In this document: positions 37,261 to 46,791 of the stretch, piece after piece
Layout: each line of letters begins with the position of its first letter
How positions within the stretch are numbered: the stretch's first letter is position 1
NCBI GenBank assembly: GCA_907165065.1
Contig: OU015528.1
Location: 76,923,474-76,987,473, forward strand
Reading direction: 5' to 3'
DNA length: 64,000 nt
Source: Caprimulgus europaeus
Lineage: Eukaryota; Chordata; Aves; Caprimulgiformes; Caprimulgidae
Notes under the pieces: model-generated
What the model saw: the letters and a program-made list of their open reading frames with translations, nothing else
What the model was told of the DNA's origin: nothing
Database searches by the model: none
Position numbers and translations under genes: made by a program

Positions 37261-40039
37261 TCCCTGCGAGGCTTCATGTTTTCCCTGTGACCACTCTCAA
37301 ACAGAGTTTTGGCAAGGCTGTCTCAGTGGGGAGGAGAGAGAGGGCTGGGGAAGAACAAGTTCTCACAAGCATGACAGGACCCATGCATAACCATTTGGCT
37401 TTGCAATTAAAAACATGTTCTGTCTTCCTCTGCATCACCGAGGAGAACATATAAGCAACAGTTGCTCTGCAAAATGCCTTGAATTCAAACAAACCAGGAG
37501 GTTTGACTTTTGACATATGGGTTTTTGTTTACTCAGAGAAAAAGGGGTCTTTTTTCTTTTCCCAAAGAAGGATTTCAGAAACATTTCTGGGAAGGAGAGA
37601 GGACAATGTAAGAGGAAGACAAGTTTTATTTAGGTTTGTACAGGACCTTTTTTTTAGACACACTGCAGCGAATACAGGGATCAAGGTGAAGAGGAGCCTC
37701 ATCTAACCTACACAAAATCAGAGTATTTATAATTCCTTAACTGCTGCTGTAAATGGAATACAAAGTCCTCCTTCTGCATCAGCTTCACATATCCACCTTT
37801 GAGATATCCAGCCCTGCAAGTGTGTTATGAGGGTCTTCAATCTTTTTCAAACGCTTAGTGGTATCTTTGTTCGAGGCAAAGTCTCCCAGATTCCTGTCCT
37901 AGTACTTTTCCAACCCAAATCCTTAAGTTTAGGTTTCTATATGCCTTGTATCTCAATGCATCCCTTATTAGCAAATGCTAACTGCGTACATGTTTCTCAT
38001 TTGCAGCCGTAGCTTTAACCGAGTACTTTCATTTTTTGAGCCCTGCTGAGTATGACATTTAAGACCATCAAAGCACTGTATTGATGGTGTGCACCACTAG
38101 GAAAAAAATAAGAGATGAAGATCTTGCATATAAGGTTAGTCAGGGAGTGTGTGGCTGAGGGTACATCACCTGAATTTCAGCCTAGTTGGATATCATGCCT
38201 GACTGACAAGAACCACATTCAGATCATCTTCTGTGAATTTGTAACAGAAAAAAACAGAGCTGTTTATTGCATTGACTGTATTGGAAACCTGACTTGCCCA
38301 TAATTGCTCCAACTTTATATGCCATTCTTGTCTGGATAACAAAATTAATGATGTGCAATCTGAATTCCGTCCTTTGTCACTTCCTTTAATGACACTTTTG
38401 TTTTGGTTTGGTTTGTTTTATTTTTCATTTACAAACATATCTGTTGCCAGACAAAAGCTATATGCAGGTTGTAACACAAAAGGCATCTGCACTTCAGAAA
38501 TCTCTTGCAATAGTAAAGAGGGCATATTGATGCTTTGAGCTGGTACCTGCATCCATGCCTCCAAGAGAGCCTGAGAAAGGAATATGTTTGTTGATTTTTT
38601 TTTATTTTTTAAAGAGGGGAGATGCTGTGTTAACATAACTGTTGGAGGAAAAGATGTTGGGATATTGCCAGATAATTATCATTTTGGCAGAACCAACACA
38701 GCTCAAAGTCTCTGTCCAATACTGGTCACAGTTCTGTTGCTTGCCAGACTGGCTTGGGGGGGCTCAATAGAGAATCCTAATTCATTTTTAGGTTAGGTCT
38801 TACCAGAACTGTCCCAGTGCATTTTGCCTATGCAGATAAATAAATAGGACAGATAGAAAAATACCACAAAAAGAAAAAAAGAAAAAAGAAAAAAAAGAAA
38901 AAAAAAAAGGAAAAAAAAAGAAAAAAGAAAAAACTAAAAAAAAAGAAAAAAGAAAAGGAAAATCCTACCATTTCAACAAGTGGAAAATGGAATCTATTTT
39001 CTATTCATTCTTGTTTCATTTTCTGCTCTCTGGTGCTATGTAAGCCATGTAAGGTCTGAATAGTCTTTTATTATGCCTGTGCCTCACATATTAGGTGTAA
39101 CAGGGCCAGGACTGATTTGTAGTCCCAATGCCAAATGGCAGAGGCTCACTCTGTTACTCCTCTCTATAGAAGATTTTTCATGAAGAGTATGGTCTAAAAA
39201 AGTCAGACAGCAAGGTGACAAGTCAGTAACAATGACAATCAGCAAGCAGTACTTGATCTGAGATTATGATCTTCATTTATTTAGAAACACAAAGGTAACC
39301 TATATGTCTGCCCCCAAAAAATCCTGTATATGTATTTTGATCATACCTTATGCCTCCAGGATGCTGTGAATACACACAGAAATCACTGTCTTTACCCAAC
39401 CCTAATGTAAGTCTAGGTGAAGATTCGCAAGGGTATTTAGGGGTGCATTTGTTTTCAGAGGAAGCTGGTTTCTTCTTCTTAATGTTTTTGGACAGCTTGG
39501 CCCCATTGCACCTTCTGAACACTTTGAAAATTCTTGGTCATCATCGCCACAGTTTCTGAAAGGAAAAAATGATGCCTAAATACTTTTGCAGATCTGGACT
39601 CAAGAGCCAAACTGGAACTGTTCAATTTGACAATCTTGCCCTTGATTCTAGTTAGAGCATAACCTGGGGGAAAAAAAAAAAAAAAGAAGCTAGTAGATTT
39701 CATGGCTCTTTAGAAATAACAAGGAAAAAAAATCACATTTCCATAGCAGGAAGTGTATATTAAAATACAACAGAACATAATTCTGTTGGCCAGGAGACGA
39801 CTTCATGGTCTGTAGCTGCTTATGATTGTGTTATTGTCTGTTGCAAGCTCTATGTTATCTAGTGATAGAGCTTTTCTCACCCATTCTTGCTTCCTTGCTT
39901 TTATACATATTTATTACCTTCTCATAGTCAAACCTGAACAAAATAACCCCCCCAAAGTACTATTCTTCTATTTTGTAAAGAATTTTATTTTAGAGAAACA
40001 ACCACTGGTTTGTTAAAGGAATTGTTTGTAAGATGACTA
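37261..40039. other. Non-coding unique sequence
   Basis: No gene is seen. It holds the A-rich tract at 38867-38962 and an A-run near 39670. Reading frames are short and without resemblance to known families. Confidence 0.55.
38867..38962. repeat. A-rich (AAAAAG)n-type purine tract
   Basis: Nearly 100 bases of A interrupted by single G at intervals of five to nine, an almost pure purine strand. Such tracts can form triplex DNA and resist nucleosome wrapping. It is perhaps a degenerated retroposon tail; no body is recognised beside it. Confidence 0.9.
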
Positions 40040-40122
40040 GATTAGATTAATTAGTTAATGTTTGTAAAGTACTTTGAAGATTAAGAAAACTATATAAGTG
40101 TTAAGTATTATTGTTATTATAA
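40040..40122 (+). repeat. MIR/CORE-SINE-like 3' tail, plus-strand arm of an inverted pair
   Basis: The order attagttaatgtttgtaaag, tactttgaaga, actatataagtgttaagtat and tattgttattat matches the 3' part of an amniote MIR-like SINE: a gattaattaatgtttgtaaag block, a gcgctttgag block, a gctatataagtg block, and a terminal ATT-repeat tail. A second copy in the opposite direction lies 58 bp downstream. Confidence 0.6.
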
Positions 40123-40180
40123 TAGATAGAGAAGGTAGATAGCTAGATAGGTAAAGAGATACAGCAGTCAGATAACATTA
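40123..40180. repeat. Imperfect GATA/TAGA repeat between the inverted arms
   Basis: Several GATA or TAGA units (aatagatagagaaggtagat, agctagatag) with interruptions. Further GATA-type units (gacagatagtagat, tgatagatag) lie at about 40260-40300, outside the second arm. Two similar microsatellites near one inverted pair suggest slippage associated with the ATT-rich SINE tails. Confidence 0.7.
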
Positions 40181-40251
40181 ATTATAATACTTAGCATTTC
40201 TATAGGGCTGTACATCTTTTGAGTGTTTTACAAACATTAACTAATTAATAG
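40181..40251 (-). repeat. MIR/CORE-SINE-like 3' tail, minus-strand arm of an inverted pair
   Basis: On the plus strand it reads attataatacttagcatttc, tatagggctgtacatctttt, then gttttacaaacattaactaa. Reverse-complemented, it gives the same phrases as the first arm: attagttaatgtttgtaaa, then a tataga block, then aagtattataat. The arms are imperfect, so this is either two separate insertions tail to tail or one palindromic element. Confidence 0.58.
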
Positions 40252-41469
40252 AGTTAAGCAGACAGATAGTAGATAAAATAGTAGGTAGATTGATAGATAG
40301 CAACAAATTTTGCCTTTGGATACATGAATAGTAAAGTCAATGGAAGGTGCATCCCATTGATGAGGGTGAAATTTTGTCCATAGACAAATTTAAAGGCAAA
40401 TTAGCTAGTTATTTCTAGTGTAGGGTTGGTGGTTTTCCACAGACAATTTGTCTTCCCAATGAGTAGATTCACTCTGGGAACAGAAAGTATATTGAAACGT
40501 TGAAATGAATGTATCAAACTTGTCAAACTTTGACATATTATAGAATCAAAGCACATCGTTAAGATTAGTCACATCAAAGTGTCAGTGACTCAGCTTTGCA
40601 ACATCAGAAATGATACATCATGTCTTTGGGAAGCACCTTAGAGGTCTGGATGAAACAGCATTCTCAGTGTGTTCATGTACATCCTGATCCTTCACATCTT
40701 TATGAAAATGTAGGAGTATGATCTAATGAATGACAAACAATAGGGATTAGAGACAGATGTAAGTATATTTTATTTTCATTAAATAAATCTGATATTAAGT
40801 AAAATGAAGAAGAATAATTATATAAAGATGCAGAGAATGGACAATACACTAGTTTATTTTAAATTTGCCTCTTTTTGAACACTCATTGTTCTGCAACAAC
40901 TTAATCCTAAAGCTGTACAGTGAGGTGGGAAACTAATTGCTGTTTTATGAAATGAGGTTCACATCCTAGATGCCTTTGAGATCCAGCTACCTATGAGGTC
41001 CAGGGTTCCTAAAGCCTCTAGTATCTCTGCAGTATGTAAAGGAGGGGAGGAAGATAGACCTCAGCAGATTGTGAACAGGCTCACTCTGCAATAGTATCAG
41101 TGCGATACTACACTTGAGCTAATTAGCTTTTCTGAAGGCTTCTAATTTGACTCCAACACTTGGCTGATGCATCAGCACTGCCTCTGCATCTGAGGTAGTA
41201 ACACCACAGTAGTAGCTCCCTGTTACAAGGTTGGGACTCAGTGTTGTTCTGAATTGTGTCCTATGGATGCAATCAGTATTATCCATTTGCAAAGCTTTTC
41301 TGCCTCTGGGTGTATGCAGAACCACCACAAGTCTTCAGGGCAAACAGAACCACAGACCACAAACAAATCTTCATGAAATAGTAAAATGCAAGAGAAGGAG
41401 CAATCTTACTTACCTAGTGACAGCTATGGTGTAGACACCCATATCTGACCTAGACACTCTAGGCTTCCT
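40252..41469. other. Non-coding unique sequence
   Basis: Apart from GATA-type units near 40260-40300 this interval shows nothing I can name. The reading frames at 41119-41434 overlap on opposite strands and look incidental. Confidence 0.5.
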
Positions 41470-42524
41470 ATTGCCTGACCAAGCTGGGAGCCTTCTATGA
41501 GGGGATTACAGTGTTGGTGGATAAGGTAAGAGCAACTGATGTCATGTACCTGGATTTGTGCAAGGCATTTGACACGACCCCATATAACACTCTTATGTCT
41601 TGGAATCAGCACTGTTTAACATCTTTGTCAGCAACATGGACAGTGGGATTGAGTGCACCCTCAGCAAGTTTGCCGAAGACACCAACATGTGTGATGCAGT
41701 TGGCATGCTGGAGGGAAGGGATGCCATTGAGAGGGACCTTGACAGGTTTGAGACATGGGCCTGTATTAACCTCATGAAGTTCAAAAAGGCCAAGTGCAAA
41801 GTCCTGCACCTCGGTCAGGCTGGGCAGAGAATGGATGGACAGCAGCCCTGAGGAGAAAGACTTCAGGATGCTGGTGGACAAGAGGCTCAATATGAGCTGG
41901 CAATGTGTGATTGCAGCCCAAAAGGCCAGCTGTGTCCTGGGCTGCATCAGGAGGTGTGGGCAGCAGGTCGAGGGAGGGTATCCTGCCCCTCTACTCTGCT
42001 CTTGTGAGATCCCACCTGGAGTACTGTGTCTAGCTCTGGCCCCCCAACACAAGAAGAACATGGACTTACTGGACCGAGTCCAGAGGAGACCACCAGGCTG
42101 ATCAGAGGGCTGGAGCACCTCTCCTATGAGGACAGGCTGAGAGAGTTGGAGCTGTTCAGCCTAGATAAAAGAAGGCTCTAAGAAGAACTTACAGTGACCT
42201 TCTAGTATCTGAAGGGGCCTACAGGAAGTCTGAGGATGGACTTTTTAGAAGGGCAGTGATAGAACAAGGGCTGATGGCTTTAAACTGGAAAAGGGGAGAT
42301 TTAGATTAGATATTAAGAAGAAATTCTTTACTATGAGGGTGCTAAAACACTGGAACAGGTTGCCCAGAGAAGTTGTGAATGTCCCCTCCCTGGAAGTGTT
42401 CAAGGCCAGATTGGATGAGGCTTTGAGCAACCTGGTCTAGTGGAAGATGTCTCTGCTGATGGCAGGGGACTTGGAACTGGATGAGCTTTGAGGTCCCTTC
42501 CAATCCAAACCATTCTATGATTCC
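41470..42524 (+). mobile_element. CR1 LINE, 5'-truncated and internally deleted
   Basis: CR1 belongs to the non-LTR retrotransposons; ORF2 encodes endonuclease and reverse transcriptase. This copy retains a piece of RT with VMYLDLCKAFDT (about 41540-41576), matching the CR1 DVxYLDxxKAFDT motif. It then jumps at about 41597-41612 to the later RT block beginning ALFNIFV and SGIECTLSKF; in intact CR1 more than 150 bp lie between them, so there is an internal deletion. The catalytic motif, normally F-A-D-D, reads F-A-E-D (41669-41680). Downstream are the LMKFKKAKCKVLHLG block, the 'cccacctggagtactgtgtc' block, the 'gagaagttgtgaatgtcccc' block and the typical 3' terminus cattctatgattcct ending at 42524. 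Several frame breaks make it inactive. Confidence 0.95.
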
Positions 42525-42706
42525 TTAACAGCAGACAGAGGAAGAAGCACCTAAAAGTTTCTTTTGCTTTGTATTTATGTCCACATTAGGATGACATGAA
42601 CTGCCTCATAGAAAGTCATGTTTCTCTCCACTGATTGTCAGTGAAGTTAGCTCAGATGAGGCCAACTCTGTTACATCTATTTAACGTAAGATAAGACAAA
42701 ACTCAT
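42525..42706. other. Spacer between CR1 and LTR
   Basis: About 180 bp of unique sequence. No direct target duplication matching the right flank of the LTR could be seen by eye. Confidence 0.5.
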
Positions 42707-43780
42707 TGTGATGGGTGGACATTGATTGGCTGCCAGGTGCCTACCAAGCTGCTCTATCACTCTCCCTTCTCAACAGGACAGGGGGAAAAATACAATGAAA
42801 AACTTATGGATCAAGATAAGAACAGGGACATGACTTACAAATGATAGTCATGGGAAAAACAGATTTGACTTAGGGAAAGTGCTTTAATTTATTGCCAATT
42901 AATCAGAATAGGATAATGAGAAATAAGAACAAAACTAAAAACACCTTTCCCCCTTCTTCCCAGGCTCAACTACATTCCCACAATTCTTCTGCCTCCTCCC
43001 CAAAAGTCACTCAGGAGAATGAGGAATGGGAGTTGTAATTAGTTCATAGATCTTCATCCCTATTGCTACTTTCTCCTCATACCTTTGCCCTGTTCCAGTG
43101 CAAGGTCTGCCTCATGAGATAATGTCCTTCACAAACTTCTCCGATGTGAGTCCCTCTCATGGGCTGTAGTTCTTCACAAATTACTCCAGGATAAGTTTTT
43201 TTCATGGAGTACAGTCATTCAGGAACAGATTGCTCCAGTGTGGATCCCCCAAAATTCACAAGGTCTGCCAGAAAACCTGTTCCTGCATGTGCTCCTCTTC
43301 ATGGGCTGCAGTTCCTGTCAGGAGCCTATTCCAGCAGGGGTTCTGCATAGGCTGCAACTTCCTTCAAGGCACATCAACCTGCTTGGGGTCCTCCTTGTTT
43401 TGCAATGGGCATACCTGCTCACCATTAACCTCCATGGGCTGCAAGGGAAGCAACCTGCCTCACCATGGTCTTCACCACAGGCTGCAGAGGAATCTCTGCT
43501 CTGGAACTTCCACCCCTCCTTCTTCACTGACTTTGGTGTCTACAGAGTTGTGTGTCTGACATTTTTTCACTTTTTTTCTCCCAGCTGCTGTGCAGCATTT
43601 TTTACTTTTTCTTAAAAATGTTATCACCAGTGTCACTGATTGGCTCAGCCTTGGCCAACGGCAGATCCATCCTGGAGCCAGCTGGAACTGGCTCTGTCCA
43701 ACATAGAGATAGCTTCTGGTGTCCTCATGGCAGCCACCTCTGCAGTCCTCCTGTTACCAAAACCTTGATGTGTAAACCCA
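42707..43780 (-). mobile_element. Solo-LTR-like endogenous retroviral element with internal repeats
   Basis: I recognise this as a common bird repeat of ERV type. Read on the minus strand it starts TGGGTTTAC (43780) and ends CATCACA (42707), so it has TG...CA ends. A CCAAT box on the minus strand lies at 43643-43639, a weak TATA-like aacatttttaag near 43624-43613, and an AATAAA signal at 42893-42888 near the 3' side: a promoter-to-polyA layout, as in an LTR. The middle (about 43130-43490) is built of degenerate units of roughly 40-60 bp with a shared tcatgggctgcagttc phrase. No gag, pol or env is recognisable and it appears to be a lone LTR of about 1.07 kb. No matching target duplication was found by eye. 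Open frames at 43230-43615 come from the internal repeats. Confidence 0.72.
43130..43490. repeat. Degenerate internal repeat array of the LTR
   Basis: A phrase close to 'atgggctgcagttc', followed by 'gctccagtgtgg' or its decayed forms, recurs at irregular spacing: 43158, 43205, 43242, 43300, 43338 and further on near 43430. The phrase is variable, so the copy is old. In the minus strand, related elements run as a tandem array. Confidence 0.6.
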
Positions 43781-44570
43781 ATAAAAGTGTAGTAAATGTT
43801 CCTCTTCCTACTTCATCTGCAAGGTTGAACTAGTGGGCTTTCCCAAGCTCATCTGACCAGTCAGTATCACTAGGATTGATAATGACAAGGTTTACCAGGA
43901 AATTGGTGAGAAGGTCATTGGACAAAAAGGTAAGAGGTGAGTCCACATGCTGGTCTTTACTGTTTATACAGTGAGATAACTACACCATTATGTACCTGCT
44001 CTTCCCTAGTGGGCACAAGACACAGCTAAATCGTTGTTGGAGGCTAGTAAGGTACAAGATCAATAATACATCTTATCTACCTCTTCCTCCCTGTCAAAAC
44101 CCATGTACAATGAAGTTAGCAACAACATAAGTTTCCTTTCATTAGTACAATCTACCAGTGTTGGGAAAATTACTGCTATGAAGCAAGTGCAGAAAGCAAT
44201 AAGCCATCCATCTGACTCAGCCAAAAAAGGCAACATTCAAATATTGTACAGAACTTTGTACAGAACAAATACACCATTCATCAACACAACAACCTTTGAT
44301 CACCTAAAGAGGCATAAAAAATTAAGCAGACAAGCAAGAGCAAGAAATAATGTCAATGCCCTTCTTTTTAAGAGGGATGGACAGAACACACCTTGGTAAT
44401 TAAAACTCATAGCTTTCTTCTCAAGGAACTTGAACTCAAGTCTCAAGTTATGGGTGAATATTCACAGTGTAAGGTTTCAAGACAGACTTGTCTGAAGTTC
44501 TCTTGTTGGAGCAGTTTTATTTGTATACCATATTACACTATTTCCTGGGTCACGGGGAGAATGAATTTCT
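43781..44570. other. Non-coding sequence, unassigned
   Basis: The 44103-44399 frame (98 codons, Lys-, Asn- and Ser-rich) has no recognisable domain and no codon bias. No repeat family is evident. Confidence 0.5.
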
Positions 44571-44625
44571 AGTTTAGTGGTTAGTGTATTCACCTGGAAG
44601 GGGAAGCCCTCAGTTCCTGTGCCTA
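44571..44625 (+). repeat. tRNA-like SINE or MITE fossil, first piece
   Basis: The A-box-like tagtggttagtg at 44575-44586 is followed by tattcacctggaaggggaag and cagttcctgtgcc, in the position of a B box but degraded. It resembles a repeat I recall from turtles and crocodilians with 'tagtggttagagcactcacc', then 'tgggagacccaggttcaatt'. It is too divergent to be a working tRNA gene. Confidence 0.5.
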
Positions 44626-44844
44626 CTTCTATTAATGTTTCTGTATTTTTAATTTAAGTATTCATTGATGTGGATAATAGAAGCCAGGCCTCTGCTCCCA
44701 AATGAAAGACTATACCATGAAGATATGTAGTCATTTGCATAGGTTTACCATCTTCCTGTTCCCATGAATATTTAATTAACCTATGCAAAGTGAAATAGTT
44801 TCAATATGAGGAACTGAGAAAGCCCTGCCCTAGAATATTCTTTA

Positions 44845-44945
44845 GCCTAGTGGTTACAGCAATAAGGGAAGTGGAGAGACAAGTTCAAATCCCCTTAAGC
44901 AGAAGAGGGAATTGAACCTGGATCTTCCAGACCTTGGTGGGTATT
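44845..44945. repeat. tRNA-like palindromic repeat fossil, second piece
   Basis: The plus strand has an A-box-like cctagtggttacagc (44846-44860) and a B-box-like agttcaaatccc (44882-44893). The minus strand has a near-perfect B box: the plus strand reads ggaattgaacctggatcttc (from 44908), whose reverse complement contains ggttcaattcc. Two tRNA-type 3' halves therefore face each other about 16 bp apart. That is the plan of an archosaur/turtle palindromic tRNA-like repeat in which the two strands carry the same tRNA-derived unit. A minus-strand A box is not recognisable. Confidence 0.5.
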
Positions 44946-45059
44946 CCCAACACAATGTTATTGGTGAGAAAAAAGTGGCATCTCTACTTCCTTTTCTTGT
45001 CTGAGTTAATGGAATGCCCTGCCAAAATGCTTATCATACTGAAAGATCATCACAGAGTG

Positions 45060-45761
45060 TGAGTGATACAATCTTTATTAGAAAACAAATTATTTCATGA
45101 TGAACTTTGAAATAAATGGAGCAACTGATGTGACAACAAAATGGCTTACCACAAGGGAGCATACTCACACCTGTATTATTTGCAATCTACACAAGCGATC
45201 TATTGATCTGTAATGACAGAAAAAAACCTAAGGTTGTCTAAATTCAAGACCTGTCTAATCAAAAGCCGTGTTAGCATCAGCACTCACCAGATCTCAGAAT
45301 ATCATATGAAGAATTAGTGAAATATCCCAATAGATATGAAGCTACCAAGTCCTTCTTTAAAATTCAAGGCCCAAAAACAGAACAGAAAAATCTCAAAAGA
45401 GATGTGACTCAGAATCCAGATTGCTTGGAACTGACATTGGACTGCTTATTTTTCCTCAAGGCACAGATAGAAAAGACAAAGTGTGAGGTTAACCTATAGT
45501 ATAAATTACTGAAGAAACATGTGAATTCCAAATTGAAGGTCAGCTCTGCAATACTGTAAACCATAGCACTTGCATTCTGTTATCCAGCAGATAAATATTT
45601 ATGTCACACATAAGGAAGCACTGATATATCAGTACTTATAAAGAGGTTAGATATCCTGTTGAATGAAAGTGGCTGATTTTTTTATGCATGCCTTAGGCCA
45701 GCTGAGGGAAGCAATCTTTATCTCCTAGCTGAGATCACCAGATTGGGGAACAGATTAAAAA
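45060..45761 (+). pseudogene. Fossil reverse transcriptase of a non-CR1 LINE lineage
   Basis: A plus-strand frame beginning at about 45143 encodes GLPQGSILTPVLFAIYTSDL (45143-45202), a textbook RT block of non-LTR retrotransposons: GxPQGS plus LFxIYTxDL. Further on, with frame breaks, come LELTLDCLFFLKAQIEKTK (about 45427-45483), matching LGVTLDRTLSFKxHIEKTK of such RTs, and then VN, a LLKK block (about 45509), an ALAFCYPADKYL block (about 45568-45603; relatives read ALALCYSAAEY), and finally RPAEGSNLYLLAEITRLGNR (45695-45754; relatives RPT...LYLLAGIAPPDIR). Motif order and spacing agree with a C-terminal RT half. The YADD region is missing or unrecognisable. CR1 in this window reads quite differently, so this is a separate, older lineage that I cannot name with certainty. 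It has stops and frameshifts and is dead. Confidence 0.75.
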
Positions 45762-45794
45762 AAAAAGAAAGGGGGGGTGGGGGGGTGGGGGCTG
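45762..45794 (+). repeat. A-run then G-rich tract with quadruplex potential
   Basis: About ten A, gaaa, then G runs of seven, seven and five separated by single T (45771-45791). The tract directly follows the end of the fossil RT. It is simple sequence with strong quadruplex potential. Confidence 0.8.
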
Positions 45795-46491
45795 GAAAAA
45801 AAGAGAGGAGGAAGGAAACAACAAATTTGAAGCATGCCATTAAATGTCCAAAGTCACTGGATTGATAAGACCAAATCAGTAATATGCCTGTTCTCAAGCC
45901 CTCTGAATTTCAGATAGGTCTGACTGATACATTTCCATTTCCTGCTAATTTAAATTATTAAGAAATATTTACCTGCATCATTTTTCACTCTTTTTCCATT
46001 TAAACTCACGAGGATCCCCAGGGTGGTAGCCATGGCACCAAGCCTGACAATATTCAAAAAGCATTTGGACAATGCCATTAATTTTGATCATTTTCTATTA
46101 GAATGTTGTTTACTGACAAAAGTATCTGTATATATTCTGTTTTCTGTATTGACATTATATTGGCTTGATGTTAACCCAGTATCAATGCACAGGGTTCTCA
46201 GATGGCTGCATCATACTCTCTGCTCATGAGATCTTTAGGTGAGAACATCTTCGTGTCCAGTCAGCCTGTAATACAGACAGATTAAATGCAGAGCTGTGCA
46301 AAAAACCTCCAGACAGATCAATCTTTGTCAATCCCGGCACAAACTTTACTGAGGTATTTTACAACAGGCATTCTTGGAGTGCGAGCATGGACTTGCACAA
46401 ATACGGATCTCATCTGTTTAGGTTATGAGCTCTCTGGGGCAATGACTTTCTCTTCAGATATAGGTATCCACTTCATAGCAGCAGCCTTGTC

Positions 46492-46553
46492 ATAATAATG
46501 CTAATAATAATAGTAACAACAGCAATAATAATAATAGAAATAATAATAATAAA
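46492..46553. repeat. (AAT)n imperfect trinucleotide repeat
   Basis: About a dozen AAT or TAATAA units with interruptions (ataatgctaataataatagt, aataataataatagaaat). It lies 145 bp upstream of a MIR-like tail, which may be a coincidence. Confidence 0.8.
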
Positions 46554-46697
46554 TTCATCAAGGATGTTGCATAGAAGAGCTGAAGGGCAGCAGGTGTGTT
46601 GAAGAAATATAATATAATACATCAAATCCTATGCAGTGAGCACATGAGCGTGTGATATCAAAGACACTACCTATAAAATTAATTTGCCAGTGACACT

Positions 46698-46791
46698 GCC
46701 TTGCCTACCATCCCTGGGCGTTGTGAGAATTAATTAATGCTTGCAAATTGCCTTGAGAACTTCAGAGGAAAGACGCTTTATGTATGCAAAG
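46698..46791 (+). repeat. MIR/CORE-SINE-like 3' tail
   Basis: The phrases ttgcctaccatccctgggcg, ttgtgagaattaattaatgc, ttgcaaattgccttgagaac, then aggaaagacgctttatgtat follow the MIR-like tail: gttGTGAGGATTAATTAATG, TTTGTAAAGCGCTTTGAGA, then the gcgctatata block. Conservation is notable for such an old insertion, and the adjoining 46800-47045 block is CpG-retaining. Confidence 0.6.

Noticed and set aside
41606..42118. Minus-strand frame of 170 codons
   Set aside because: It is the antisense shadow of the CR1 reverse transcriptase remnant.
43230..43615. Two overlapping plus-strand frames of 109 and 125 codons
   Set aside because: They lie in the internal repeat of the LTR-like element and read against its likely transcription strand.
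44845..44945. A functional tRNA gene
   Set aside because: A- and B-box-like strings are present, but no cloverleaf with paired acceptor stem can be made by eye, and the arrangement is a palindromic repeat.
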